DNA of 64,000 bases from CAVTQZ01 sp963737015 (GCA_963737015.1 CAVTQZ010000001.1:2294001-2358000), one strand, 5' to 3'. Shown: positions 8,189 through 16,973, counted from the stretch's first letter. Made by a program: numbers and translations. Notes: generated by a model not told the origin, from the sequence alone.

Positions 8189-9376
8189 TCAGCGTCTGGG
8201 CAGGCCGAGCACGCGTTCTGCGACGACGTTTCTCTGGATCTCGTTGGTGCCCGCGTAGATCGGGCCTGCAAGGGAAAACAGAAAGCCGTCCATCCAATCG
8301 CCGAGACGTCCATCGTCGTCGAGCAGCTGAGCGTCCTCGCCGAGCAATTGGAGGGCGGTCGTATGGATGGCGACATCGGTCTCGGACCAGAAGATCTTGT
8401 TCATCGAAGCCTCGGGACCGATCTTCTCGCCCTCGAGCGCTCGCGTTGCGGTCCAGTAGGTGTGCAACCTGTATGCCTCGGTGTCGATCAGGGCTTGCGC
8501 GACAGCGTCGGCGCTCGAAGCGGCGCGCCGGGGATCGGTTGCCAGGCAGCGCAGATATACGTCGAAAAGTCGCCCTGCAGCTTCTGTGTAACGGGCAGGG
8601 CTTCGCAGGCTCAGACCTCGTTCGGAGCTCGCGGTCGCCATCGCGACCTCCCAGCCCCTGTCGACCCCCCCGAGTACCTGTTCGTCGGGAACCGCCACGT
8701 CTTCGAAGAACACTTCCGCGAAGCCCGTCTCGCCGTCGAGCTGCGCGATCGGCCTGACCGTGACTCCCTCGCTTCGCATAGGTATCAGAAAATAGGTGAG
8801 GCCACGGTGGCGCTCGGCCGTCGGGTCGGTCCTGAAGAGACCGAACATCCAGTCCGCAAACGCACCTCTGCTGCACCATGTCTTCTGCCCGTTCAGGATC
8901 CAGCTGCCTTTACCGGAGCCGTCAAGTCGATCGGCGCGGCTGCGGATCGAGGCGAGGTCGCTCCCCGCGTCGGGCTCGGACCAGCCCTGGCACCAGATCT
9001 CCTCCCCCGACGCCATCTTGGGGAGGTAACGCGACTTCTGCGCATCGGTCCCGAACTCGAAGAGGGTGGGTGCGAGGAGAAAGATGCCGTTCTGGTTGAC
9101 CCGCACCGGTGCACGCGCCCTGTAGTACTCCTCCTCGAAGATCAACCACTCCATAAGCCCGGCGGAACGTCCGCCGAATTCCGCGGGCCAGGACACGACC
9201 GACCAACCGTCCTCGAACATCCGGCTTTCCCAACGCCGGTGTGCCTCGAAGCCGTCTTGGGTGTCGACCGAGCGAAGTGGGCCCGTGCCTCTGGACTCCG
9301 AGGGGACGTTCTCTTCCAGCCATGCGCGTGCCTCTGCGCGAAAGAGTTGCTCTTCGGGTGTGAATCGCAGGTCCAT
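8189..9376 (-). CDS. Acyl-CoA dehydrogenase, large (alpha-type) subunit
   Basis: 395 residues with MDLRFTPEEQLFRAEARAWL at the start, QGWSEPDAGSDLASIRSRA in the FAD/substrate loop and IQRNVVAERVLGLPRR at the end. As in the other large subunit of this window, the YEGT glutamate is alanine (IYAGTNEIQ) and a candidate catalytic glutamate sits in SSERGL. The ATG at 9376 is preferred over 9403 because it begins the family sequence. It is divergent from the thiolase across a 94-base region and is followed by the short subunit, repeating the alpha/beta layout at 2.9-5.1 kb. Confidence 0.9.
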   Translation of the reverse strand: MDLRFTPEEQLFRAEARAWLEENVPSESRGTGPLRSVDTQDGFEAHRRWESRMFEDGWSVVSWPAEFGGRSAGLMEWLIFEEEYYRARAPVRVNQNGIFLLAPTLFEFGTDAQKSRYLPKMASGEEIWCQGWSEPDAGSDLASIRSRADRLDGSGKGSWILNGQKTWCSRGAFADWMFGLFRTDPTAERHRGLTYFLIPMRSEGVTVRPIAQLDGETGFAEVFFEDVAVPDEQVLGGVDRGWEVAMATASSERGLSLRSPARYTEAAGRLFDVYLRCLATDPRRAASSADAVAQALIDTEAYRLHTYWTATRALEGEKIGPEASMNKIFWSETDVAIHTTALQLLGEDAQLLDDDGRLGDWMDGFLFSLAGPIYAGTNEIQRNVVAERVLGLPRR

Positions 9377-9470
9377 CAACGTCGGTTGTCGGTCACAGGG
9401 CACGTTCGGGGCTGAGGCTCACCGGAGGTCGAATCTGACACAACGCCGGAACCTCGGCAACAATGAAGGC

Positions 9471-10637
9471 GTGCCCAACGCCGTGATCGTCGACGCGGTG
9501 CGCACCCCCGTGGGCAAGCGAGGGGGGAGGCTCTCGGGCTGGCATGCGGTTGACCTCGCGGCTCACCCGCTCCGGGCGCTCGTGCAGAGAAACGACCTCG
9601 ATCCGGCGTTGATCGAGGACGTCGTGATGGGCTGCACGATGACAGTCGGCGAACAGGCGATGAACATCGCCCGCAATGCTGCGCTTGCAGCGGGCTTCCC
9701 CGACTCGGTTCCCGGGACCACCGTCGACCGCCAGTGCGGGTCAGCCCAACAGGCGATTCATTTCGCGGCACAAGCCGTGATGGCCGGCGCCATGGACATC
9801 GTGATCGGCGCCGGAGTGGAGTCGATGACCCGCGTCCCCATCGGTTCTACGACGGACCCGGGGCCCGGCGAAGCCTACGGACCGACTGTGCACGAGCGGT
9901 ATCAATTCATACATCAGGGTCTGTCGGCCGAGGAGATCGCGAAGCGGTGGAAGATCACGCGCGAGGAGATGGACGAGTTCGCCCTCAGATCTCACCGCCT
10001 TGCGGCGAACGCCACAGACGAAGGACGATTCGAACTCGAGATCGCGCCTCTAGGGGCGAAGGGGCCGGATGGCCAGAGCACAGACGAGATCGTCTCCTCG
10101 GACGAGGGGATACGGCGCGACACCAGCTTGGACAAGCTTTCGTCCCTCTCTCCTGCGTTCTCCGAGGACGGAACCGTCACCGCCGGGAGTTCGTCCCAGA
10201 TCTCGGATGGTGCGGCCGCCGTGCTCGTAATGAGTGAGGAGCGCGCCACGTCCCTCGGGATGCGCCCGCGGGCCCGTTTCCACACCTTCGCCGTATCCGC
10301 GAACGACCCCGTCATCATGCTCACGGCCCCCATCCCGGCGACGCATCTGATCCTGGAGAAGGCGAAGCTGAAGCTCGACGATATGAGCGTCATCGAGATC
10401 AACGAGGCGTTCGCTTCGGTTGTGCTCGCATGGGAACGCGAGATCCACCCTGACATGACGAAGGTGAACCCGAACGGAGGGGCGATAGCGATCGGGCACC
10501 CGACGGGTTGCTCGGGAGCGAGAATCATGGCAACCCTTCTCAACGAGCTCGAACGCACAGGGGGACGATTCGGCCTTCAGACGATGTGCGAGGGCGGCGG
10601 GCAGGCGAACGCCACCATCATCGAGCGACTCGGCTAG
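9471..10637 (+). CDS. Thiolase (acetyl-CoA C-acyltransferase)
   Basis: 388 residues, the normal thiolase length. Catalytic cysteine in TVDRQCGSAQQAIHFAAQ near residue 88, histidine in NPNGGAIAIGHPTGCSGAR near 345, and the second cysteine in the C-terminal MCEGGGQANATII. It cleaves 3-ketoacyl-CoA with CoA. GTG at 9471 gives the standard VPNAVIVDAVRTPVGK start; an open frame continues upstream to 9261 but overlaps the opposite gene. In the KstR2 regulon of mycobacteria the thiolase FadA6 accompanies ipdABC and the fadE genes, and this gene is a reasonable counterpart, though specificity cannot be read here. Confidence 0.92.
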   Translation: MPNAVIVDAVRTPVGKRGGRLSGWHAVDLAAHPLRALVQRNDLDPALIEDVVMGCTMTVGEQAMNIARNAALAAGFPDSVPGTTVDRQCGSAQQAIHFAAQAVMAGAMDIVIGAGVESMTRVPIGSTTDPGPGEAYGPTVHERYQFIHQGLSAEEIAKRWKITREEMDEFALRSHRLAANATDEGRFELEIAPLGAKGPDGQSTDEIVSSDEGIRRDTSLDKLSSLSPAFSEDGTVTAGSSSQISDGAAAVLVMSEERATSLGMRPRARFHTFAVSANDPVIMLTAPIPATHLILEKAKLKLDDMSVIEINEAFASVVLAWEREIHPDMTKVNPNGGAIAIGHPTGCSGARIMATLLNELERTGGRFGLQTMCEGGGQANATIIERLG

Positions 10638-11411
10638 TTGAGCGCGTCATGGCGCGGCGTGCTCGTAACGGGTGGAACGGGAACCCTCGGGGGTTACCTC
10701 GTCGACAAGCTCCTCCAAAGAGGCCATGACGTGCGCGTCCTGTCGCGAAAGGAACGCGCGGATCCTCGGGGCAAGCTCGCTTACGCGAAGGGCGACGTGC
10801 TCACCGGGGCCGGTGTCGCCGATGCGACGCGAGATGTGGACACAGTGGTGCACGCGGCGACCTCGTCGTTGCGGCATGTTCGCGCGACAGAAGTGGCCGG
10901 CACCTCGAACGTGCTCGATGGGGCTCGAGCAGCGGGTGCTCACTTCGTATACGTCTCGATCGTCGGCGTCGATCGAAACAAATACCCGTACTACAAGGCG
11001 AAGCTCGAAGCGGAGAACGTCGTGGAGTCGGGTGGAGCTCGCTGGTCCATCCAGCGCGCAACCCAGTTTCACGAACTACTCGACAGGTTCCTCAGCGCGC
11101 CTGTCTTCCCCTTCACCGCCCACATGGCCTTTCAGCTGCTCGATGCAGGCGACTTGAGCGCCCGCCTGGTCGAAATCGTCGAAAGCGGTCCTTGCGGACG
11201 CGCGGAGGATTTCGGGGGCCCTGAAGTTCTCGGCATCCGGGCCATAGAGGCGGCGCGTCGAAGGATCACAAAAAAGAAGGGGCGGCTGCTCAGGATGCCG
11301 GCTGTCGGCTTCCTCGGCGACTTCGACCGCGGGTCGAACCTGTGTCCGGGACACGCGCTCGGCTCCCGGACCTGGGAGCAATGGTTGTCCGCGAACCGGG
11401 ATTCGTCTTGA
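10638..11411 (+). CDS. NAD(P)-binding extended-SDR/NmrA-like protein
   Basis: 257 residues. The N-terminus GVLVTGGTGTLGGYLVDKLL is a Rossmann dinucleotide-binding site, followed by VVHAATSS and YYKAKLEAENVV with the tyrosine and lysine spacing YxxxK of extended SDRs. The TTG start directly abuts the thiolase stop, so the two are cotranscribed and probably translationally coupled. Members of this group are NAD(P)H sensors or reductases acting on small ketones or quinones. No substrate can be assigned. Confidence 0.82.
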   Translation: MSASWRGVLVTGGTGTLGGYLVDKLLQRGHDVRVLSRKERADPRGKLAYAKGDVLTGAGVADATRDVDTVVHAATSSLRHVRATEVAGTSNVLDGARAAGAHFVYVSIVGVDRNKYPYYKAKLEAENVVESGGARWSIQRATQFHELLDRFLSAPVFPFTAHMAFQLLDAGDLSARLVEIVESGPCGRAEDFGGPEVLGIRAIEAARRRITKKKGRLLRMPAVGFLGDFDRGSNLCPGHALGSRTWEQWLSANRDSS

Positions 11412-11526
11412 CGCCTCGGGGGTAGGGCCATTCGTACGGCGGCCCCAGTCCTCGGCCGCCGGGAAGGGCCCGGCTCGAAGTCGAGCCCGATAGCGCAGGG
11501 GTAGTGCGCCAGGAGAGCGCACGAGC

Positions 11527-12558
11527 GTGAAGTTCACGGGAGGACTGGTGGACGTCGCCATCGACGATGTCTCCGGGCGGGATCGACGGCGAGGCCGAGG
11601 CCTCGATCATCTTGCGATGCTCTGGAACGGGGACCGGCCCTCCGAAGCATTGTTGTCGTCGTTCCTATCGGAAGCGTCCGGACGCGGGGATCCCGTCGCG
11701 CTGATCGCCCGGAGGAAACGCAGCGGTGTACTCGACAGCGCACTGAGCGAGACCCGCGGTAATGGGTATACGGCGGCCGAGATGCTCATCGCCGAGCAGC
11801 TCTTCCCCACTCAGAACGCAGCAACGGTGGTGCTCGCGCTGCGTCGTCTGCTCGACGAATACTTCACCAACGGAGCACAAGGCGTTACCCTCGTCATGGA
11901 GCCGTTCGTCGGAAGCTCTGTCGACGAACAGAGCGAATGGGCCCGCTGTGAGGCCGTGATGAGCAGAGCTTTCGCGACGACCCCGCTCACCATCCTTTGC
12001 GTGTACGACGAACGGACCCTACCTGCGTCGGTTCTTTCGGCTTCGCTGGCCGAGCAGATCGCACGGACGCATCCGTGCTTTTTGACCTCCGACGGGCTTC
12101 GCGACAGCGAGACGTTTCTCCAGCCGGACCAGGTTTTCAGCGATCTGACGTCACAGCACCTGCCCATCGAGCGGTCGGCGCCGGCACTCGACGTAGCGAT
12201 AGAGCGCTCGGGAGGAATCCCCCGCCAGGCCGTTCGGCGGGCGGTTGCAGCCGCTCGGCTGCCGGCCGAGCGTGTGCGGGACCTGGTCGTGGCGTTCAAC
12301 GAAATCGCTACGAATGCCGTCGTCCATGGAGACGGATGCGCGCGCGTGCGCGTGTGGGCGGAGGAAGACGTCGCGGTATGCACCGTCAGCGACGAAGGAA
12401 CGGCGTTCCGGGACCCGCTCGCCGGCTACGACCCTCCGGTGGCTAGTCAGATGACCAACGGCGGAATGGGACTTTGGCTTTCGCGCCAGCTGTGTGACGA
12501 AGTCGACATCGTCCCGGGCCCGAGCGGGCTCGACGTCCGCTTGGTCGTACGAGCCTGA
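11527..12558 (+). CDS. MEDS-domain / HATPase anti-sigma-like sensor protein
   Basis: 343 residues. Residues 20-205 match the MEDS/DcmR sensory pattern (LDHLAMLWNG, LLSSFLSEASGRGDPVALIA, LPASVLSASLAEQIARTHPCF). Residues about 230-343 form a GHKL ATPase with the N-box FNEIATNAVVHGDG, the G1-like SDEGTAFRDP and the G2-like GGMGLWLSRQLCDEV. There is no phospho-accepting histidine domain, so it resembles RsbW/RsbA-type anti-sigma kinases rather than a classical sensor kinase. Its partner sigma or anti-anti-sigma factor is not in the window. GTG start; it stands alone and converges on the ipdC-like gene. Confidence 0.8.
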   Translation: MKFTGGLVDVAIDDVSGRDRRRGRGLDHLAMLWNGDRPSEALLSSFLSEASGRGDPVALIARRKRSGVLDSALSETRGNGYTAAEMLIAEQLFPTQNAATVVLALRRLLDEYFTNGAQGVTLVMEPFVGSSVDEQSEWARCEAVMSRAFATTPLTILCVYDERTLPASVLSASLAEQIARTHPCFLTSDGLRDSETFLQPDQVFSDLTSQHLPIERSAPALDVAIERSGGIPRQAVRRAVAAARLPAERVRDLVVAFNEIATNAVVHGDGCARVRVWAEEDVAVCTVSDEGTAFRDPLAGYDPPVASQMTNGGMGLWLSRQLCDEVDIVPGPSGLDVRLVVRA

Positions 12559-12568
12559 TCGGGGTCCG

Positions 12569-12603
12569 CTCGGGTACAAACCTCAGTTGCAGAGGGTCCC
12601 GAG
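12569..12603. terminator. Possible bidirectional terminator hairpin
   Basis: An interrupted inverted repeat with CTCGGG at 12569-12574 pairing with CCCGAG at 12598-12603, and CCTC at 12581-12584 with GAGG at 12592-12595. It spans the gap between two convergent genes and enters the end of the ipdC-like gene. No U-tract follows. Confidence 0.4.
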
Positions 12604-13659
12604 CACGTCGTTGGCGTTCGAGACCAGGCTCGATACCAGGTCCTCGACCGACGGGAGCTCCACGATACGTCCGACCACTTGACCGGTCGGGAGCACGCCT
12701 ACATCCGTGCGGCCGTCGACGAGTGCGGCCTTTGTCATGATCGGGGCGTTGGCGGCCATGACCACCTGTGACCACGCGAGCTCCCCGCTCTTCTTCATTG
12801 CACGACCCTCTTCGAGCAACGCAAACATCGACGACTCCGTTTCACGCCGGAAATTCAGTGCGTTGCGAAGTGCACGGGGCAACGCGACGAGCCGCCCGGA
12901 GCGCTCGAGATGCTCGACGAGCTTCGTACGGATCACTCGTTGGGGAGCGCCGTCTATCCGGGACGTAACGACAGTCCCGTTGACCGAAGTCTCGAGATAG
13001 ATCCGTTTCACGGCTTCTGGAACGGTGCTCTCCCGGGTCAGCAGGAAGCGCGTTCCCATCGCAATCCCCGCCGCGCCCCACGCGAGTGCAGCCACGAGTC
13101 CCCTGCCGTCGCTGAACCCGCCCGCGGCGATCACGACCATCTTCTCTCCGACTGCGTCGACGACGTCGGGTACCAGAAGGCTCGTCGGCACGGTCCCGGT
13201 GTGGCCGCCTCCTTCTGCGCCCTGTGCGATCACCGCATGGACCCCCCACTGTGCGACTTTCTCCGCGTGCCGACGAGCGCCCACGGTCGCGATCACGACG
13301 ATTCCTGCATCCGACAGTCGTGAGACGAGGTCCGGTCGAGGCGCCTGGGCGAAGCTGGCAACCTTCACGCCGGTGTCGATCAGGAGCGAGACCCTCTCAC
13401 CTACGTCGCTCGAGTCCGTCCGGAGGTTGACCCCGAACGGAGCGTCCGTTCGCGCCTGCACCTCCGCGATGGCGCCCTTAAGCTGATCGAGCGTCATGGT
13501 CGCCGAGGCGAGGATCCCGAGGACTCCCGCCCGGGCGGCGGCGGCGGTCAGCCGGGGCCCCGCCACCCAACCCATTCCTGTCTGCACCACGGGATAACGG
13601 ACGCCGACCAGCTCGCAGAGCTTCGTGCGAAGTGCCGGGTGGGGCTCGGGCCCGTTCAG
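12583..13659 (-). CDS. ipdC: IpdC-like flavin oxidoreductase (nitronate monooxygenase family)
   Basis: 358 residues with the NMO/IpdC pattern: ELVGVRYPVVQTGMGWVAG, then GILASATMTLDQL, GADA-equivalent AQGAEGGGHTG and AAGGFSDGRGLVAAL with the FMN-phosphate loop GAAGIAMGTRFLLT. In M. tuberculosis IpdC (Rv3553) sits beside IpdAB and acts in steroid C/D-ring degradation. No ATG, GTG or TTG lies at a sensible place; the best start is CTG at 13659, overlapping the ipdB stop as CTGA. The alternative is a long extension antiparallel to nothing known. The order echA20-ipdA-ipdB-ipdC with overlapping ends argues for coordinated synthesis. Confidence 0.87.
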   Translation of the reverse strand: MNGPEPHPALRTKLCELVGVRYPVVQTGMGWVAGPRLTAAAARAGVLGILASATMTLDQLKGAIAEVQARTDAPFGVNLRTDSSDVGERVSLLIDTGVKVASFAQAPRPDLVSRLSDAGIVVIATVGARRHAEKVAQWGVHAVIAQGAEGGGHTGTVPTSLLVPDVVDAVGEKMVVIAAGGFSDGRGLVAALAWGAAGIAMGTRFLLTRESTVPEAVKRIYLETSVNGTVVTSRIDGAPQRVIRTKLVEHLERSGRLVALPRALRNALNFRRETESSMFALLEEGRAMKKSGELAWSQVVMAANAPIMTKAALVDGRTDVGVLPTGQVVGRIVELPSVEDLVSSLVSNANDVLGTLCN

Positions 13660-14426
13660 GGTGAAACCTCCGAGTCCCTGAGCGATCGCGGGTCGATGAC
13701 GCCGCGAATGAGTTCGAGCTCCTCCGTCGTCGGAAGGCGGGTCGCCGGGACCTCGTTCGCAATCGCGAGCTCGAAGCCCGTCGCAGCGAGCACATCGGAG
13801 ACGTCCACCCCGGGATGAACCGATCTCAGGCGCATACGTCTGTCCGACGTCTCGAAGTCGAGCACAGCGAGGTTCGTCACTACGAAGCGCAGGTCGTGAA
13901 AGCGACTGGCGGCGGGTCCGCCTTGCGCGGCGCGTTCGAAACCCACTCCGCTCACCATGTCCACGCTCTCGACGAACACACGGGGACTGTGGGCGGGAAC
14001 CCAGTAACTGGTCGGATGGTTGACCGTGTTGCCCGGGGCACCACGGACCCCCACGAGCTGGGCCTTCGGCCTGTGCCAATCACCTATGCAGCTGATGTTC
14101 TGATTCCCGTAGCGATCCAGCTGGCTCGCCATCATCATCGCGTGCCGCCTTCCGGACCAGGCGACGTCGAAGACCTTGCGGAAAGGGAGCCACCCTTCGA
14201 CCTTCATCTCGTCGCGTGTAGCCGAGAGCGAAACGGTGTTCGCGACGAGTCGAGCTTCACCGTCGGTGAGCACGAGATCCGGCTCGAAAGTGAGACGGGC
14301 GAGGCGTGCACCGATCGACGGGAGTGTGCCGAATGCGCTGACGAGCCGTTCTCCGTCGCCGCGCCAAACCTCGGCGCAAGCGACGGCGCAGATCTCCGCC
14401 CGCGAGGGAGCGGACGAGGAGCTCAC
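13656..14426 (-). CDS. ipdB: IpdB-like CoA-transferase-family ring-opening hydrolase, beta subunit
   Basis: 256 residues of the family I CoA-transferase beta-subunit fold: SRAEICAVACAEVW at the start, LVLTDGEARLV, GRRHAMMMASQLDRYGNQN, GAPGNTVNHPTSYWV and the C-terminal LIRGVIDPRSLRD all follow mycobacterial IpdB as I recall it. IpdAB is not a transferase but hydrolyses the last carbocyclic ring (COCHEA-CoA) in cholesterol degradation. The GTG at 14426 overlaps the ipdA stop as GTGA; an open frame to 14588 has atypical composition and is not used. It is cotranscribed with ipdA and ipdC. Confidence 0.9.
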   Translation of the reverse strand: MSSSSAPSRAEICAVACAEVWRGDGERLVSAFGTLPSIGARLARLTFEPDLVLTDGEARLVANTVSLSATRDEMKVEGWLPFRKVFDVAWSGRRHAMMMASQLDRYGNQNISCIGDWHRPKAQLVGVRGAPGNTVNHPTSYWVPAHSPRVFVESVDMVSGVGFERAAQGGPAASRFHDLRFVVTNLAVLDFETSDRRMRLRSVHPGVDVSDVLAATGFELAIANEVPATRLPTTEELELIRGVIDPRSLRDSEVSP

Positions 14427-15292
14427 CGGCCCGCTTGTGTCGTCGCGGAGGCGCTCACCGCGGCCTGGTAGGCCGCTTCGTCGACCTCGAGATAGGTCGA
14501 AACAAACGCCTTCCAGGACTGCTCGTCGCGCGCCGCCTGCACGTAATCGCGCTGGAACTGTTCGTCGCGGGGGTAGTCCGGTTCGCAAGAGGTGAAGTGC
14601 GCGCCTCTCGGTGTCTCGGCGACGGCGTCGGTCAGCATCCTGTTGATCGCCGTGGTCTGGAGGGGTCCTTCCTCGCAGAGCCGGCCCGGCTCCACGACCT
14701 TCTCCGCCGTGACGAACCGGTGCTCGGCTGCCTGGAGGAACACCTCGTCGAAGTACGGATCGGGGCCCAGGAACTGTGCGTTTCCGTTCGAGTCAGCACG
14801 GTTCGCGTGTACGAACGCCGCGTCGAGGGCTATCGCCGGCACGGCCACGAGTTCCTCGGCGTCCGAGTACGGAGAGACGACGGTCCGAAGGTGGGGGTTC
14901 ACACGCATCACATCCGAGCCGAGGCCCACGCGCGTGGGGAGGAATGGAACGCGATGGGCCGCCGCAAGGAGACCCAGGTAGAACATCCCCTCGTCGAGCT
15001 CCACCGCTTCAACGTTCCCGAGTTGACGTGCGCGCCTGAAGTGAGGGTCGAGGGCGATCGAGTCGAGCGTCACGAAGCCGAAGACGACCTTGCTCACGGT
15101 GCCCGAGGCGCACATGAGGCCGACGTCGGGGCCCCCGTAGGAAACGACGGTCAGGTCGCGCAGCCCCGCACGCAGGATCGCTCTCACAGCAGCCATCGGC
15201 TTCCTTCGAGATCCCCAACCACCGATCCCGATGGTCATGCCGTCACGCAGTTCGCCGACCATCTCCTCCAAAGAGGTGCGCTTGTCAGCCAC
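14423..15292 (-). CDS. ipdA: IpdA-like CoA-transferase-family ring-opening hydrolase, alpha subunit
   Basis: 289 residues. The start DKRTSLEEMVGELRDGMTIG, then GGWGSRRKPMAAVRAILR, VSYGGPDVGLMCASG, FLPTRVGLGSDV and PRGAHFTSCEPDYPRDEQFQ closely follow the mycobacterial IpdA pattern from memory. With IpdB it would form the heterotetramer that opens the final steroid ring as its CoA thioester. GTG start at 15292; its first eight bases overlap the end of the enoyl-CoA hydratase gene. The loop after VSPYSDAEELV is shorter than I recall for the mycobacterial protein. Confidence 0.91.
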   Translation of the reverse strand: MADKRTSLEEMVGELRDGMTIGIGGWGSRRKPMAAVRAILRAGLRDLTVVSYGGPDVGLMCASGTVSKVVFGFVTLDSIALDPHFRRARQLGNVEAVELDEGMFYLGLLAAAHRVPFLPTRVGLGSDVMRVNPHLRTVVSPYSDAEELVAVPAIALDAAFVHANRADSNGNAQFLGPDPYFDEVFLQAAEHRFVTAEKVVEPGRLCEEGPLQTTAINRMLTDAVAETPRGAHFTSCEPDYPRDEQFQRDYVQAARDEQSWKAFVSTYLEVDEAAYQAAVSASATTQAGR

Positions 15293-16046
15293 CAGCGGAT
15301 CTCGGCTCGCGTTTCTCCACGAATGCGCTTCGCTGCTCGTCCGCCACGCCCGACAGCTGCAGCTCGTAGGTGAAGCCCTGCTCGAAGCGGTAACTGCGCT
15401 TCACGTCGATCGGGTCGATCCCGTTGAGGGACTCCTTGGCTCGTCTGATGATCGTCGGATCCTTCGATTCGATCTGGGACGCGACCTCGTAGGCGGCGGC
15501 GACGAGCTGTTGTCGGGGCACGACCCTCATGATCGACCCGTAGTGGTGCAGCTCCCCGGCGGTGGCAGTCGAGGCGGTGTAGACCATCGACCGCATGCGG
15601 TGCTGGGGCACGAGCCGCGCCAGATGGGTGGCTGCACCGAGCGCGCCGCGGTCCACCTCCGGCAGCCCGAACGTCGCGTCTTCGGATGCCACGACGATGT
15701 CTGCGTTGCCGGCGATCCCTATGCCACCGCCGAGGCAGAACCCGTGAACGGCGGCTATGACCGGGACCTCGCATTCGTAGATGGCAGCGAAGACGGCGGC
15801 GCATCCGCGGTTCACCCCCACGAGAGCATCGGTGCCACGCGAGGCGATCTCTTTTATGTCCACCCCTGCGCAGAACCCTCGCCCTTCGGCACGCACCACC
15901 ACGACACGGACAGCGGGGTCTTTCCCCGCCTCTGTGACAGCTTCTGCGAGAGCGAACCACGCCGCGACGTCGAGGGCGTTCACCGGGGGGACGTCGATGA
16001 CCACCTCCGCGGAGCCGGGGGTGCGCCGGTGAGTGTCGATGCTCAT
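15285..16046 (-). CDS. echA20: EchA20-like enoyl-CoA hydratase/isomerase
   Basis: 253 residues of the crotonase superfamily: CoA/oxyanion loop RAEGRGFCAGVDIKEI near residue 60 and HGFCLGGGIGIAGNADIVVAS near 105, with FGLPEVDRGALGAATHLARL. The C-terminal YRFEQGFTYELQLSGVADEQR matches mycobacterial EchA20, which acts in the same steroid pathway as IpdAB, cleaving a ring beta-diketone rather than simply hydrating. It is the first gene of the echA20-ipdA-ipdB-ipdC operon. Its ATG faces the divergent SDR about 100 bases away. No KstR2-type CAAG-n2-CTTG box was seen in that gap. Confidence 0.9.
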   Translation of the reverse strand: MSIDTHRRTPGSAEVVIDVPPVNALDVAAWFALAEAVTEAGKDPAVRVVVVRAEGRGFCAGVDIKEIASRGTDALVGVNRGCAAVFAAIYECEVPVIAAVHGFCLGGGIGIAGNADIVVASEDATFGLPEVDRGALGAATHLARLVPQHRMRSMVYTASTATAGELHHYGSIMRVVPRQQLVAAAYEVASQIESKDPTIIRRAKESLNGIDPIDVKRSYRFEQGFTYELQLSGVADEQRSAFVEKREPRSAGG

Positions 16047-16148
16047 GAATTCCCCTGGATCTGGTTCCCGCTCGGGAAGGGTTGGCAGGATAGGTCAAGG
16101 CCCCGGCACTGCCAAAGGCGAAGCGGTCGCCACTAACTTGTGGCCGCG

Positions 16149-16973
16149 ATGACCGAGGCCCAAGATCCGCAGGCGGGCAGCGACCCCGGACCGCACGCGC
16201 CGGCGAGTCCCCTCGATCTCTCGGGGCGGGTCGTGATCGTCACTGGTGGGACCCGCGGCATCGGACGTGGCATCACGGAGATGTTCATGTCGGCAGGGGC
16301 GGAGGCCCTGATCTGTGCGCGGCACGAACCTGCCGAGGAGGACCTCCCTTCCGCTGGGGGCCGCACGGCGTGCTTCGTCGCAGCGGACGTGCGCGATGCA
16401 AAGCAGGCAGAGGTCGTGGTGAAGAGGGCGCTCGAGCGTTACGGCCGGCTCGATGTTCTCGTGAACAACGCAGGGGGCTCCCCCGCGGTCGCAGCGTCCG
16501 AGGCTTCGGACAGGTTCATCACCTCGGTCGTCGCGCTGAACCTCCTCGCACCTTTCTTTTGCGCGAAGGAGGCGAATTCCGTGATGCAGGGCCAGGAGAG
16601 CGGCGGCTGCATTGTCAACATCGGCAGCGTCTCCGGCCTCCGCCCCTCCCCAGGTGCCTCGGCGTACGGAGCCGCAAAGGCGGGTCTCGTGAACCTGACC
16701 CGGACCCTGGCGGTCGAGTGGGCCCCCAAGGTCCGGGTGAACTGCGTCGTCGGCGGCCTCCTCGCATCGGGTGCGGGCGACGACCACTACGGCGGCGAAG
16801 AGGGCGCCAGGGCGGTGGCGGAGACGGTCCCCCTCGGAAGGCTCGGCACTCCTTTTGACGTGGGCGGGGCGTGTCTGTTCCTTGCATCGCCTCTCGCCTC
16901 GTACGTCTCGGGCGCGACGCTCGAGGTGCATGGCGGCGGCGAACGCCCCGCCTATCTTTCGGCGCTTTCCTGA
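16149..16973 (+). CDS. Short-chain dehydrogenase/reductase
   Basis: About 274 residues of classical SDR: cofactor loop VTGGTRGIGRGI near residue 30, VLVNNAGGSPAV, catalytic serine in NIGSVSGLRPS, and YGAAKAGLVNLTRTLAVEW with the YxxxK pair. The start could be the GTG at 16140 or the ATG at 16149; no ribosome-binding site is visible for either, so a leaderless message is possible. Its divergent place beside echA20-ipdABC suggests a hydroxyacyl-CoA or ring-hydroxyl dehydrogenase of the same pathway. Substrate and cofactor preference are inference. Confidence 0.87.
   Translation: MTEAQDPQAGSDPGPHAPASPLDLSGRVVIVTGGTRGIGRGITEMFMSAGAEALICARHEPAEEDLPSAGGRTACFVAADVRDAKQAEVVVKRALERYGRLDVLVNNAGGSPAVAASEASDRFITSVVALNLLAPFFCAKEANSVMQGQESGGCIVNIGSVSGLRPSPGASAYGAAKAGLVNLTRTLAVEWAPKVRVNCVVGGLLASGAGDDHYGGEEGARAVAETVPLGRLGTPFDVGGACLFLASPLASYVSGATLEVHGGGERPAYLSALS

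Noticed and set aside
16047..16148. KstR2-type operator between echA20 and the SDR
   Set aside because: No CAAG-n2-CTTG palindrome is present here or in the 6290-6338 and 9377-9470 divergent regions.
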